Shown here: in pieces, positions 21,838 to 29,301 of the stretch
Numbering within the stretch: position 1 is the stretch's first letter
Layout: each line of letters begins with the position of its first letter
From: an uncultured Veillonellaceae bacterium
GTDB lineage: Bacteria > Bacillota > Negativicutes > Veillonellales > Dialisteraceae
Reading direction: 5' to 3'
Assembly: GCA_949286115.1 (NCBI GenBank)
Contig: CASEBK010000005.1
Span: 1 to 33,552, forward strand
Length of the DNA: 33,552 nucleotides
Made by a program: the position numbers and the translations under genes
The notes under the pieces: generated by a model
Told to the model about the DNA's origin: nothing
Seen by the model: only the letters and a program-made list of their open reading frames with translations
The model's database searches: none

Positions 21838-23175
21838 TCAGTGTTCGTTCAGGTATTCGTCGGAGGCTTTGCGGCCCGTGGCGAGGTAGATGATCCAGCC
21901 GAGGAGGAAGCCTGCGGCGAAGATGGGGAACCACGAGAGGCCGTACTGCGCAAGCGGCAGGGCGTTCATCATGGAGACGACGGATTTCGGCACGACGCCC
22001 AGCACGTTCAGGCCGTCGTAGAGGGCGGGGAAGAAGGTGAAGAGGGTCGCCGTGCGGTGCACGATGGGGGAGCCGCGGAAGGTGCCGTTCAGGAAGGTGA
22101 GGATGATGAGCGCCACGGTGAGCGGGTAGAGGAAGACCAGCACGGGGATGGCGGCCTTGATGATGGTGGTGAGGCCGAAGTTCGCGATGCCGCAGGAGAG
22201 AATGGAGAAGATGGTGACGAAGGTCTTCGTGGAGACGGAGGGGATGAGCGCGTGGAAGAGGGCGGACACGGAGGCCACGAGGCCGATGCTGGTGGTGAGG
22301 CACGCCAGCAGGACGATGACCGAGAGGAGGAGCGGACCGGCGGCGCCGAAGTACCAGTTCATGGAGCCCACGAGGAGGGGCGCGCCGTTTTCCTGCATGC
22401 CGAGAGGCACCACGGAGGACGCTCCGATGAATCCGAGGAAGACGTAGATGACGCACATGAAGAACATGGCCACCACGCCGGAGCGGAGGGTGTCCGCGGC
22501 GATGGCGTGGGGATCGGTCCGGCCGGTGAGGCGCACCGCGTCCACCACGAGGATGCCGAAGAGGAGGCCCGCCAGGCCGTCCATGGTGTTGTACCCTTCG
22601 ATGAAGCCGGCGGAGAAGGCGGATGCGCCGTCTCCGTATTTCGCTGCCGCCGGGGCCTGCCATTCACCCATGGGGGCGATGACGTACGCCGCGAAGAGGG
22701 CGAAGAGGAGCACCAGCATGATGGGCGTCAAAAGCTTGCCCACGCGGTCTACGAGCTTCGACGGGGAGACGGAGAGCCACCACGTGAGGGCGAAGACGAG
22801 GAGAGAATAGCCGAAGAGCCCCGCCTGCCCGAGGTTTCCGAGGAGCGGCACCACGGACATTTCATAGGACGTAGAGCACGTGCGGGGAATGGCGAAGCAG
22901 GGGCCGATGGTGAGGGAGATGGCCGCCACCATGAAGACGCCGTACCACGGGGCCACGCGCCCGCCCATGCCCTGGAGGTTCTTGCCGGACCAGCCCACGG
23001 AGACGACGCCCAGGAGCGGCAGGCCGCAGCCGGTGATGAGGAAGCCAATGATGGCGGGGACGGTGTTCGTCCCGGCCTGCTGGCCGAGGAATGGCGGGAA
23101 GATCAGGTTCCCCGCGCCGAAGAAGAGCGCGAAGAGCATGAGCCCGATGGCGATGAATGCGTTGTTTTGTTTCAT
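21838..23175 (-). CDS. brnQ: Branched-chain amino acid symporter BrnQ, copy 2
   Basis: A 445-residue paralogue of the neighbouring brnQ. Its N-terminus MKQNNAFIAIGLMLFALFFG is nearly identical to copy 1. Long stretches agree at both protein and DNA level, for example around GASSVVPLG and TSIGLVASVSALFH; the periplasmic loops differ most. I chose the ATG at 23175, after AGAGGTG, so that the N-terminus matches copy 1. A GTG at 23184 lies within that site. It has a good promoter (23251-23223) and a TTCG-loop terminator. The two carriers may differ in affinity or coupling ion; nothing in sequence decides this. Confidence 0.93.
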   Translation of the reverse strand: MKQNNAFIAIGLMLFALFFGAGNLIFPPFLGQQAGTNTVPAIIGFLITGCGLPLLGVVSVGWSGKNLQGMGGRVAPWYGVFMVAAISLTIGPCFAIPRTCSTSYEMSVVPLLGNLGQAGLFGYSLLVFALTWWLSVSPSKLVDRVGKLLTPIMLVLLFALFAAYVIAPMGEWQAPAAAKYGDGASAFSAGFIEGYNTMDGLAGLLFGILVVDAVRLTGRTDPHAIAADTLRSGVVAMFFMCVIYVFLGFIGASSVVPLGMQENGAPLLVGSMNWYFGAAGPLLLSVIVLLACLTTSIGLVASVSALFHALIPSVSTKTFVTIFSILSCGIANFGLTTIIKAAIPVLVFLYPLTVALIILTFLNGTFRGSPIVHRTATLFTFFPALYDGLNVLGVVPKSVVSMMNALPLAQYGLSWFPIFAAGFLLGWIIYLATGRKASDEYLNEH

Positions 23176-23222
23176 GGGGGTCACCTCTCTGTTGCATGTA
23201 AGTCATGCGTCTAATTCTTTTA

Positions 23223-23251
23223 ATCATAGTACCGGCGGGGCGCGATGTCAA
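23223..23251 (-). promoter_or_regulatory. Promoter of brnQ copy 2
   Basis: On the minus strand TTGACA (23251-23246), 17 bases and TATGAT (23228-23223). Confidence 0.85.
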
Positions 23252-23344
23252 TGAGAAAAGAAGAAAAATCAGGGAGCCGCTTTCGGTCGAGGAAATGGAC
23301 GTGGGCGAGGCGCGGTGCTATAATGAGGACCCAGATAATTTATG

Positions 23345-23362
23345 ATTTATCAATGCATAAAT
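23345..23362. promoter_or_regulatory. AT-rich inverted repeat upstream of the MFS gene
   Basis: ATTTAT and ATAAAT flank CAATGC in an unusually AT-rich stretch for this genome. It is a possible operator for the MarR protein encoded after the transporter (inference). Confidence 0.5.
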
Positions 23363-23396
23363 AATAGATTTTGATTTATACAAGAAGGCGGAAGAA

Positions 23397-24614
23397 ATGA
23401 TTCAGGATGAGAAGATGCGGCCCATCGTACTGCTGGCGGCGGTGACGGCGCTCTGCCTCGTGGGGGACTCCATGCTCTACGTGGTGCTCCCCGTGCACTG
23501 GAAGGAATTTGGCCTGACGGCGCTGTGGGAGGCGGGGGCGCTGCTCTCGGTGAACCGCTTCGTGCGGCTCCCGCTGAATCCTCTCGTGAGCCGTCTCTAC
23601 CGGCGGCTCTCTGCGCGGAGCGGCATGCTGCTGGCAGCGGCGCTGGCGGTGGTGACCACCGCGGGGTACGGCGCGGCGGGGAGCTTCGCGGCGCTCCTCG
23701 TCCTGCGGGCGCTCTGGGGGCTGGCGTGGACGTTCCTGCGGCTGGGCGCGTATTTCACGGTGCTCACCACGGTGGAGGAGAGCCGGCAGGGCCGGGCGAT
23801 GGGGCTCTACAACGGGCTCATGCGCACGGGGAGCCTCTTCGGCATGCTCCTCGGGGGCGTGCTCTCCGACTGCTGGGGCGCGGCGGGGACGTGTCTCTTC
23901 TTCGCGGCCGTCTCCGTCTTGGCGGCGCCGCTCATCTGGCTCTCCGTGCCGGCGGGGACGAAGGGCATGGCGGCGGAAGCGTCCGCCGAGGAGGCGGCTG
24001 TTTCGCTCCTGTCGCAGTGGAAGGTGCTGGCGGTGCTCACGGTGGGCACGGCGGTGGCTTTCGTGTATCAGGGCATGCTCATCTCCACGATGAGCTACCT
24101 CGTGAAGGTGCGCCTCCCGGATGGGCTCGCGCTGGGGGCGCTCCTCATCGGCGCGGCGTCTCTCGGCGGCGTGCTGCAGGCGGTGAGATGGACGTGGGAG
24201 CCGTGGCTGGCGCCGTTCTTCGGCTGGATGGCGGACCATCCCCGCTTCGGGCGGAAGAAGATCTTCGTCGGCGCGGCCGTCATCGGGGCGGCGCTCTTTG
24301 CGCTCCTTCCGTCGGGCCTGCCGCTCCTGCCGTGGCTCCTGCTGCTGCTCGGCCTCGAGGCGACGGCCACGGCGCTCACCACGGTGGGCGATGCGGTGGC
24401 GGCTCACACGGCGGTCGGCGCTGGGGCGAAGATCAGAGTCATCACCGTGTACTCCGTGCTGACCGATGTGGGCGCGGCAGCGGGACCGGCAGCGGCATTT
24501 GCCCTGAACCAGTACGGAGGCCCATGGGCATCGTGCTGGCTTGGGGCGGCGCTGCTCCTCCTCAGCGCGGTGGGATATGCGCTGGCCGAGAGGAACGAGG
24601 CGCGCGGGACTTGA
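23397..24614 (+). CDS. Major facilitator superfamily transporter
   Basis: A 405-residue MFS permease with about twelve hydrophobic helices. The N-terminal half has SRLYRRLSARSG in the loop between helices 2 and 3 (the MFS A-motif position, weakly conserved) and LRALWGLAWTFLRLGAYF. The second half has WMADHPRFGRKKIF at the equivalent inner loop. The substrate is unknown; a drug or metabolite exporter is the usual role for such genes next to MarR regulators. The ATG at 23397 has a modest AAGGCGGA upstream. The following marR gene has its own promoter overlapping the stop codon of this gene. Confidence 0.85.
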   Translation: MIQDEKMRPIVLLAAVTALCLVGDSMLYVVLPVHWKEFGLTALWEAGALLSVNRFVRLPLNPLVSRLYRRLSARSGMLLAAALAVVTTAGYGAAGSFAALLVLRALWGLAWTFLRLGAYFTVLTTVEESRQGRAMGLYNGLMRTGSLFGMLLGGVLSDCWGAAGTCLFFAAVSVLAAPLIWLSVPAGTKGMAAEASAEEAAVSLLSQWKVLAVLTVGTAVAFVYQGMLISTMSYLVKVRLPDGLALGALLIGAASLGGVLQAVRWTWEPWLAPFFGWMADHPRFGRKKIFVGAAVIGAALFALLPSGLPLLPWLLLLLGLEATATALTTVGDAVAAHTAVGAGAKIRVITVYSVLTDVGAAAGPAAAFALNQYGGPWASCWLGAALLLLSAVGYALAERNEARGT

Positions 24615-24640
24615 CAATGGCCCCTTTTTTCTTTTATACT
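24611..24640 (+). promoter_or_regulatory. Promoter of marR
   Basis: TTGACA (24611-24616), 18 bases and TATACT (24635-24640). The -35 overlaps the stop codon of the MFS gene. Confidence 0.82.
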
Positions 24641-24651
24641 GGCAGAAACGA

Positions 24652-24663
24652 TTAGATAGCTAA
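24652..24663. promoter_or_regulatory. Small inverted repeat, possible MarR operator
   Basis: TTAG and CTAA flank ATAG just downstream of the predicted transcription start of marR, a place where binding would block its own expression. Confidence 0.5.
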
Positions 24664-24683
24664 CGAAAGAGAAAGGAGGCCCT

Positions 24684-25166
24684 ATGGCCAGGATCGTCAT
24701 CCCCACGCGGGAGGAGCTGGATCTGCTCGCCCGCCGCAATCCCCACATCCGTCCGTCGGAGGTGCTCGCCATGCTGCGGGTGGTCCGCGCGGCGGAAGAA
24801 GTGCAGGAGGCCGTGCTGGAGGGGCTCACCCGCCGCTTCGGCATCTCCGGCGGCAAATTCGGCGTGCTGCTCATTTTGTACCTGAAGGAAAGAGACCTCG
24901 CGCCGTCTGATCTGGCGCGCATCGCCGGAGTCACCCGCGCCACCATCAGCATGATGCTCTCCCGGATGAAGCGGGACGGCCTCGTGACGGAGGTGGCCGA
25001 CGAGAAGGACGGCCGGCAGAAGCACATCCATCTCACGGAGGCAGGCCGCGCGCTCATGGAGGAGCTGCTCCCCGTGCACTACCAGCAGGTGTCGCAGCTC
25101 ATGGGCAAGCTCACCGTGGACGAGCAGGAGGAGCTCATCCGCCTCCTCACGAAGATCACCGGCTGA
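24684..25166 (+). CDS. MarR-family transcriptional regulator
   Basis: A 160-residue winged-helix regulator. The central DNA-binding part is typical of MarR: LKERDLAPSDLARIAGVTRATISMMLSRMKRDGLVTEVADEKDGRQKHIHLTEAGRALMEE, including the D-x-R wing. ATG at 24684 follows AAAGGAGG. It has its own promoter and a candidate operator near the transcription start, so autoregulation is likely. The upstream MFS gene is the natural target. Ligand unknown; phenolic or other small aromatic compounds are common in the family. Confidence 0.9.
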   Translation: MARIVIPTREELDLLARRNPHIRPSEVLAMLRVVRAAEEVQEAVLEGLTRRFGISGGKFGVLLILYLKERDLAPSDLARIAGVTRATISMMLSRMKRDGLVTEVADEKDGRQKHIHLTEAGRALMEELLPVHYQQVSQLMGKLTVDEQEELIRLLTKITG

Positions 25167-25180
25167 GAGGAAATAAAAAG

Positions 25181-25217
25181 AGACCGCACGTCCCACGGGG
25201 CGGCCGTCTCTTTTTTT
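25181..25217 (+). terminator. Terminator of marR
   Basis: GAGAC (25181-25185) pairs with GTCTC (25206-25210) with further GC pairing inside, followed by seven T. Confidence 0.85.
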
Positions 25218-25230
25218 GTTTCACGGCATG

Positions 25231-25254
25231 AAAAAAAGCTCCTTTGCGAGGAGC
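25231..25254 (-). terminator. Terminator of the lysR gene
   Basis: On the minus strand GCTCCT (25254-25249) and AGGAGC (25243-25238) flank CGCAA, followed by seven T. Confidence 0.9.
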
Positions 25255-25261
25255 CTTTCGG

Positions 25262-26197
25262 TCATTTCGTTTTCGGCGTGTTTTCGGAGCGGGTGAACTT
25301 GTCGATGCACACGTGAAGGTGCTTCAGGAACTCTTCGGAGAGCGCCGAGAGGGGGTGGTCCGTCGGGTGGATGTAGCCGATGTCCATCACTTCCGCCGAC
25401 TTCAGGAGCACCGGCACGATCTCTTCACTGTCCGGGTCCGCGTTGAGCGCGCCGGAGGAGATGTTGTACCCCTGGACGTCCGTCATGAGCTGGAACATGG
25501 TGGACTTGTCGGAGACGACGATGCTCTGCTGCGCTTCTTCCGTGGAGTGGAGCTCTTCCGTGAAGTGGAAGGCGTGGTCCAGGCCCTGCTCGTAGGTGAG
25601 GCGCGGGAAGGGCTTCAGGTCTTTCAGTGTGACGGACTTCCTGTGGGCCAGCGGGTGGCTGCGGGAAAGGAAGACGTGGGGCTTGGCCTTGAAGAGAGGC
25701 ACGAAGTTCAGCTCCGCGTTCTGGAAGATGCGCTGAAGCACGTCTCTGTTGAATTTCGAGAGGTAGAGGATGCCCAGTTCGCTCCGCTGGGTGCGCACGT
25801 CTTCGATGATGTCGTACGTGCGGGATTCGCGGAGGGAGAACTCGTACTGCTCGTCCCGGTAGTCGTGGACGAGGGCGGCGAAGGCGTCCACGGCGAAGGC
25901 GTAGTGCTGGGAGGACACGGCGAAGACGCGCCGGATGGGCGGGCCGAATTTGTACTGGTGCTCCAAAAGGTCTGCCTGCTCCACGATCTGCCGGGCGTAG
26001 GCGAGGAACTTTGCGCCGTCGTCGGAGAGGTAGACCCCGCGGTTGTTCCGGTTGAAGATGGTGATGCCCATTTCCTTTTCCAGATCGGCCACGGATTTCG
26101 AGAGGCTCGGCTGGGTGATGTAGAGCTTCTGCGCAGCCATGCTGATGGAGCCAGACTGGACGATTTGGATGATGTAGCGAAGCTGCTGCAGCGTCAT
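25262..26197 (-). CDS. LysR-family transcriptional regulator
   Basis: A 311-residue LysR-type regulator. The N-terminal helix-turn-helix is standard: LRYIIQIVQSGSISMAAQKL followed by ITQPSLSKSVADLEKEMG. A linker helix and a two-lobed effector domain complete it (VFAVSSQHYAFAV, LYLSKFNRD, FLSRSHPLAHRKSV). ATG at 26197 follows GGAGGG. It is divergent from ktrB-ktrA with about 210 bases between, so it might act there, but LysR regulators often control distant genes. Effector unknown. Confidence 0.92.
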   Translation of the reverse strand: MTLQQLRYIIQIVQSGSISMAAQKLYITQPSLSKSVADLEKEMGITIFNRNNRGVYLSDDGAKFLAYARQIVEQADLLEHQYKFGPPIRRVFAVSSQHYAFAVDAFAALVHDYRDEQYEFSLRESRTYDIIEDVRTQRSELGILYLSKFNRDVLQRIFQNAELNFVPLFKAKPHVFLSRSHPLAHRKSVTLKDLKPFPRLTYEQGLDHAFHFTEELHSTEEAQQSIVVSDKSTMFQLMTDVQGYNISSGALNADPDSEEIVPVLLKSAEVMDIGYIHPTDHPLSALSEEFLKHLHVCIDKFTRSENTPKTK

Positions 26198-26363
26198 GAG
26201 CGGTCCCTCCTGCGGCCGAGGCCGGCCGTTTCAAAAATCTCATGGTACACGGGCACCATATCTTTTTCTTATATGTCTAACTATACACAGCGGGGAAATG
26301 AATGTCAAAGCCTTTTCAGAAAATGAGGGGCCGCCCGCTCTCCCCGCCGCGCCCGCCATAGGA

Positions 26364-26369
26364 TATAAT
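26364..26369 (+). promoter_or_regulatory. Candidate -10 box of the ktr operon
   Basis: TATAAT 38 bases before the ktrB start, without a clear -35. No c-di-AMP (ydaO-type) riboswitch was recognised in the 210-base intergenic region. Confidence 0.55.
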
Positions 26370-26406
26370 AGGAAAAACAAAGAAGGGAAGGAGTCAGGAA
26401 GACGCT

Positions 26407-27729
26407 ATGGACCGTTTGCGAAGGCTTTCGGCCTTTCAGATCATCACGATGAGTTTCGCCCTGGCTATCGCCGCGGGGACGCTCCTCCTCATGCTGCCCT
26501 TCGCCTCGCACGGCGGCGGAGCGGACTGGCGGGACGCGCTCTTCACGGCGGTGTCCGCGGTGTGCGTCACCGGGCTCGTTACGGTGGACACGGGCACGTA
26601 CTGGACGGTCTTCGGACAGGCGGTCATCCTCGGCCTCATCCAGACGGGCGGCATGGGCGTGGTGACGCTGGCCATGATGCTGGCGGTCTTCTCGGGGCGG
26701 CACATCAGCCTCATGCAGCGGAGCACCCTGCAGGAGGCGGTGTCCGCACCGCAGATCGGCGGGCTGGTGCGCATCCTGCAGGTCATCCTCCGGGGGACGG
26801 CGGCGTTCGAGCTTCTCGGGGCGTGCCTCATGGCGCCGGTCTTCGTGGCGGACTTCGGCCTCGCGCGGGGCCTGTGGTTCGCCCTCTTCCACTCCGTGTC
26901 CGCCTTCTGCAATGCCGGCTTCGATCTCACGGGGATCCTCGCGCCGGGGAGCTCTCTTGTGTACTATGTGGATCATCCGGTGATCAATCTCACCATCATG
27001 GGGCTCATCATCGCCGGCGGGCTGGGGTTCATCACCTGGGCGGACCTCATCAGCTGCGGAGGACGCCTCTCCCGGTGCCGCCTCCAGACGAAGATGATCC
27101 TTGCGGCGACGGCGGGGCTCATTTTCGTGCCGGCGCTCCTCTTCTACGTATACGACTTCGCAGGTTTCTCCGGCGGGACGCGGGTGCTGGCGTCGCTCTT
27201 TCAGTCCGTCACGGCGCGCACGGCGGGCTTCAACTCCGTGGACCTTACTGCGATGACGGAGGCGGGGCGGATGATACTGGTGGCGCTCATGTTCATCGGC
27301 GGGGGACCGGGCTCGACCGCGGGCGGCGTGAAGACCACCACCTTTTATACGCTCCTTGCGGCGGCCATCGCCACGTTTCGGCTCCGGCGGGACGTGGAGT
27401 GCTTCGATCGGCGCATCGCCCCCGAATCCATCCGCCAGGCCCTCACGGTCTTTCTGATCTATCTGGTGCTGCTCCTTCTGGGGAGCCTCGGCATCAGCTA
27501 CCGCGAAGGGCTGCCCATCCTGGACTGCCTTTTCGAAGGGGCCTCCGCCATCGGCACGGTGGGGCTCACCATCGGCGTCACCGCCGAAGTGGACTGGATC
27601 TCCCGGAGCGTGCTCATGGCGCTCATGTTCTTCGGCCGCGTGGGGGCGCTCACCCTCATCTATGCGGCCCGCCGGGACGCCCGCCCCTTCGCCGCGCGCC
27701 TGCCGGAAGAAAAAGTGGCCGTCGGCTGA
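26407..27729 (+). CDS. ktrB: Potassium uptake channel subunit KtrB (TrkH/KtrB family)
   Basis: A 440-residue membrane subunit of the Ktr potassium uptake system. All four pore segments with the selectivity-filter glycine are visible: SAVCVTGLVTVDTG, HSVSAFCNAGFDL, QSVTARTAGFNSVD and EGASAIGTVGLTIGV. The MFIGGGPGSTAGGVKT segment after the third pore corresponds to the gating loop. Length is usual for KtrB and shorter than TrkH. It is followed by ktrA 18 bases later on the same strand. Potassium uptake in such systems is often coupled to Na+ and controlled by nucleotides and c-di-AMP through KtrA. Confidence 0.95.
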   Translation: MDRLRRLSAFQIITMSFALAIAAGTLLLMLPFASHGGGADWRDALFTAVSAVCVTGLVTVDTGTYWTVFGQAVILGLIQTGGMGVVTLAMMLAVFSGRHISLMQRSTLQEAVSAPQIGGLVRILQVILRGTAAFELLGACLMAPVFVADFGLARGLWFALFHSVSAFCNAGFDLTGILAPGSSLVYYVDHPVINLTIMGLIIAGGLGFITWADLISCGGRLSRCRLQTKMILAATAGLIFVPALLFYVYDFAGFSGGTRVLASLFQSVTARTAGFNSVDLTAMTEAGRMILVALMFIGGGPGSTAGGVKTTTFYTLLAAAIATFRLRRDVECFDRRIAPESIRQALTVFLIYLVLLLLGSLGISYREGLPILDCLFEGASAIGTVGLTIGVTAEVDWISRSVLMALMFFGRVGALTLIYAARRDARPFAARLPEEKVAVG

Positions 27730-27747
27730 TCTCATTCAGGAGGAATC

Positions 27748-28395
27748 ATGAAATCTGTACTGCTCATCGGACTGGGCCGCTACGGCCGGCACATCGCAAA
27801 AAAACTGTGGGAGCTCCACCATGAAGTGCTCGCTGTGGAGCGCGTGGAGGAGCGGGTGAACATGGCTCTGCCTTACCTCACCCGCGGTCTCATCGGGGAC
27901 AGCACGAACCGCACCTTTCTCGCCTCTCTCGGCATTCCCAGCTTCGACCTGGCCATCGTGGCCATCGGCGACGATTTCCAGAGCTCGCTCGAGACGACGT
28001 CTCTTCTGAAGGAGCTCGGAGCGAAGCTCGTGGTGGCCCGTGCCGCCCGGGGCATCCATGAGAAATTCCTTCTGCGAAACGGCGCGGATCAGGTGGTCTA
28101 CCCGGAGAAGCAGCTTGCCATCTGGACGGCCATCCGCTACAGCTCAGACCGCGTTTTCGACTACTTCGAGCTCGACGGGGACCACGCCGTCTACGAGATC
28201 GCCGTGCCTGCCGTCTGGGCGGGGAAGTCCGTGGGCGAGCTGGACGTGCGCCGGTCCTACCACGTGAACATCATGGCGGTGAAGCGGGGCGGCGTCATCG
28301 ACGCGGGCATCTCTCCGGCGACGCGCCTCGGGGCGGATGAGACGATCCTCCTCATCGGGCGGAACGATGATATCCAGCGCGTGCTGAAATTGTAA
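27748..28395 (+). CDS. ktrA: Potassium uptake regulatory subunit KtrA
   Basis: A 215-residue cytoplasmic RCK protein that forms an octameric ring on KtrB and gates it. The Rossmann glycine motif G8-x-G10-x-x-G13 (LIGLGRYGRH) is present, with the acidic residue for ribose binding in VLAVE. The second half (about 135-215) is the RCK_C domain, where c-di-AMP binds in characterised homologues. ATG at 27748 follows AGGAGG. A terminator or attenuator hairpin lies 58 bases downstream. Confidence 0.94.
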   Translation: MKSVLLIGLGRYGRHIAKKLWELHHEVLAVERVEERVNMALPYLTRGLIGDSTNRTFLASLGIPSFDLAIVAIGDDFQSSLETTSLLKELGAKLVVARAARGIHEKFLLRNGADQVVYPEKQLAIWTAIRYSSDRVFDYFELDGDHAVYEIAVPAVWAGKSVGELDVRRSYHVNIMAVKRGGVIDAGISPATRLGADETILLIGRNDDIQRVLKL

Positions 28396-28415
28396 ATATT
28401 TCTATGATTGTGAAA

Positions 28416-28444
28416 TTGACAAAATAAAAGAAGTTCACTATACT
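28416..28444 (+). promoter_or_regulatory. Near-consensus promoter upstream of bioW
   Basis: TTGACA (28416-28421), an exact 17-base spacer and TATACT (28439-28444) make one of the best promoters in the window. The predicted start is near 28451, immediately before the terminator-like hairpin at 28453-28487. Confidence 0.82.
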
Positions 28445-28452
28445 TCGTGTAT

Positions 28453-28487
28453 GGCATCCCGCACAGGATCTGCGGGGTGCCTTTTTT
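28453..28487 (+). terminator. Terminator or attenuator between ktrA and bioW
   Basis: GGCATCCCGCA (28453-28463) pairs with TGCGGGGTGCC (28471-28481), followed by six T. It can end ktrAB transcripts. It also lies at the very start of any transcript from the promoter at 28416-28444. Confidence 0.9.
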
Positions 28488-28496
28488 AGAAAGACA

Positions 28497-28530
28497 TAGT
28501 CAACTTTTGATTCTTTCTTTGTTTACAGTC
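28497..28530. promoter_or_regulatory. Possible BirA (biotin repressor) operator
   Basis: A half-site ending GTCAAC (28499-28504) and the half-site GTTTACAG (28521-28528) flank a 16-base AT-rich spacer. This is the layout of BirA operators (GTAAAC, about 16 bases, GTTTAC), with two mismatches in the left half. The position just before bioW supports it. It lies downstream of the hairpin rather than over the visible promoter. Confidence 0.45.
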
Positions 28531-28542
28531 AAGGAGGCAGGG

Positions 28543-29301
28543 ATGCTCTACAGTGTGAAGATGAGAGCGAGCCGGGGCGGACGGCGCGGCGTCGGAGGGC
28601 GGCACATCTCCGGCGCGGAGCGCATCGTCCCGGAAGAGCGGGTGGATGAGGTGGCGGCGGCCATGCTGTACCGGGCGAGGACTCACGAGCGGGGCAAGGC
28701 GGACTTCATGCAGGTCCGCGTGGAGGCGGTGGACCCGGCGGCCATCCGGTATTGCCCGCTCCTCCCGGTGTATGACCGGGCGGCGGAGACCGCTGCGGAG
28801 GGACGGCGCGCGGCGCGGGAAGAGCTCATCCGCGCGGGCGTCTCGGCGCAGGCAGCGGACGCGGGCATCGCGGCTCTGGCGGCGCTTCCGGACAGCATGC
28901 GCGGAGCCATGGTGCTGGACAGCGAGACCGGAGAGCGTCTGGACGATCAGAAAGAGCGGGGCGTGCGGTGCACGAACATGGACGCCGCGGACAGCGCGGG
29001 CTACGATCAGCTCATGGCCGCCCGCGGCCTCGGCGGCGACCATCCCCGGGAAGCGCTGGTGCTCGCATCGAAAGTGGCTGCCGCACCGGGCGCTGTGGCG
29101 GAGCTCTGCTGGTCCGACGATCCGCAGTACGTCACGGGATACGTGGGCTCGCCGCGCTATGGCTACGGCCGCATTCCCGTGCTGAAAGAGAAAGGCGACC
29201 CCGTGGGCGGGCGGGTCTTCTTCGTCCGGCCCGGCACGGACATGGTCGCCTACGTCCGGTACATGCAGGATGAGACGGTCCTCGTGGAGGTGAGACCATG
29301 A
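28543..29301 (+). CDS. bioW: 6-carboxyhexanoate--CoA ligase (pimeloyl-CoA synthetase) BioW
   Basis: A 252-residue BioW, which activates pimelate with ATP and CoA to pimeloyl-CoA, the first dedicated step of biotin synthesis in many Bacillota. The family start YSVKMRASRGGRRGVGG with GRHISGAERIV is clear. RGVRCTNMD and GYVGSPRYGYGRIP are the other strongly conserved stretches. ATG at 28543 follows AAGGAGG. It overlaps bioF by four bases (ATGA). The operon has only bioW and bioF here, so bioA/K, bioD and bioB must lie elsewhere or be missing. Control by a biotin repressor is suggested by a BirA-like site upstream. Confidence 0.92.
   Translation: MLYSVKMRASRGGRRGVGGRHISGAERIVPEERVDEVAAAMLYRARTHERGKADFMQVRVEAVDPAAIRYCPLLPVYDRAAETAAEGRRAAREELIRAGVSAQAADAGIAALAALPDSMRGAMVLDSETGERLDDQKERGVRCTNMDAADSAGYDQLMAARGLGGDHPREALVLASKVAAAPGAVAELCWSDDPQYVTGYVGSPRYGYGRIPVLKEKGDPVGGRVFFVRPGTDMVAYVRYMQDETVLVEVRP

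Noticed and set aside
20330..23214. Long plus-strand open frames opposite the two brnQ genes
   Set aside because: Glu/Gly/His-rich shadow frames without start signals. The minus-strand carriers are clear.
26198..26406. c-di-AMP (ydaO-type) riboswitch upstream of ktrB
   Set aside because: The intergenic region lacks the recognisable conserved cores of the class and has no terminator hairpin.
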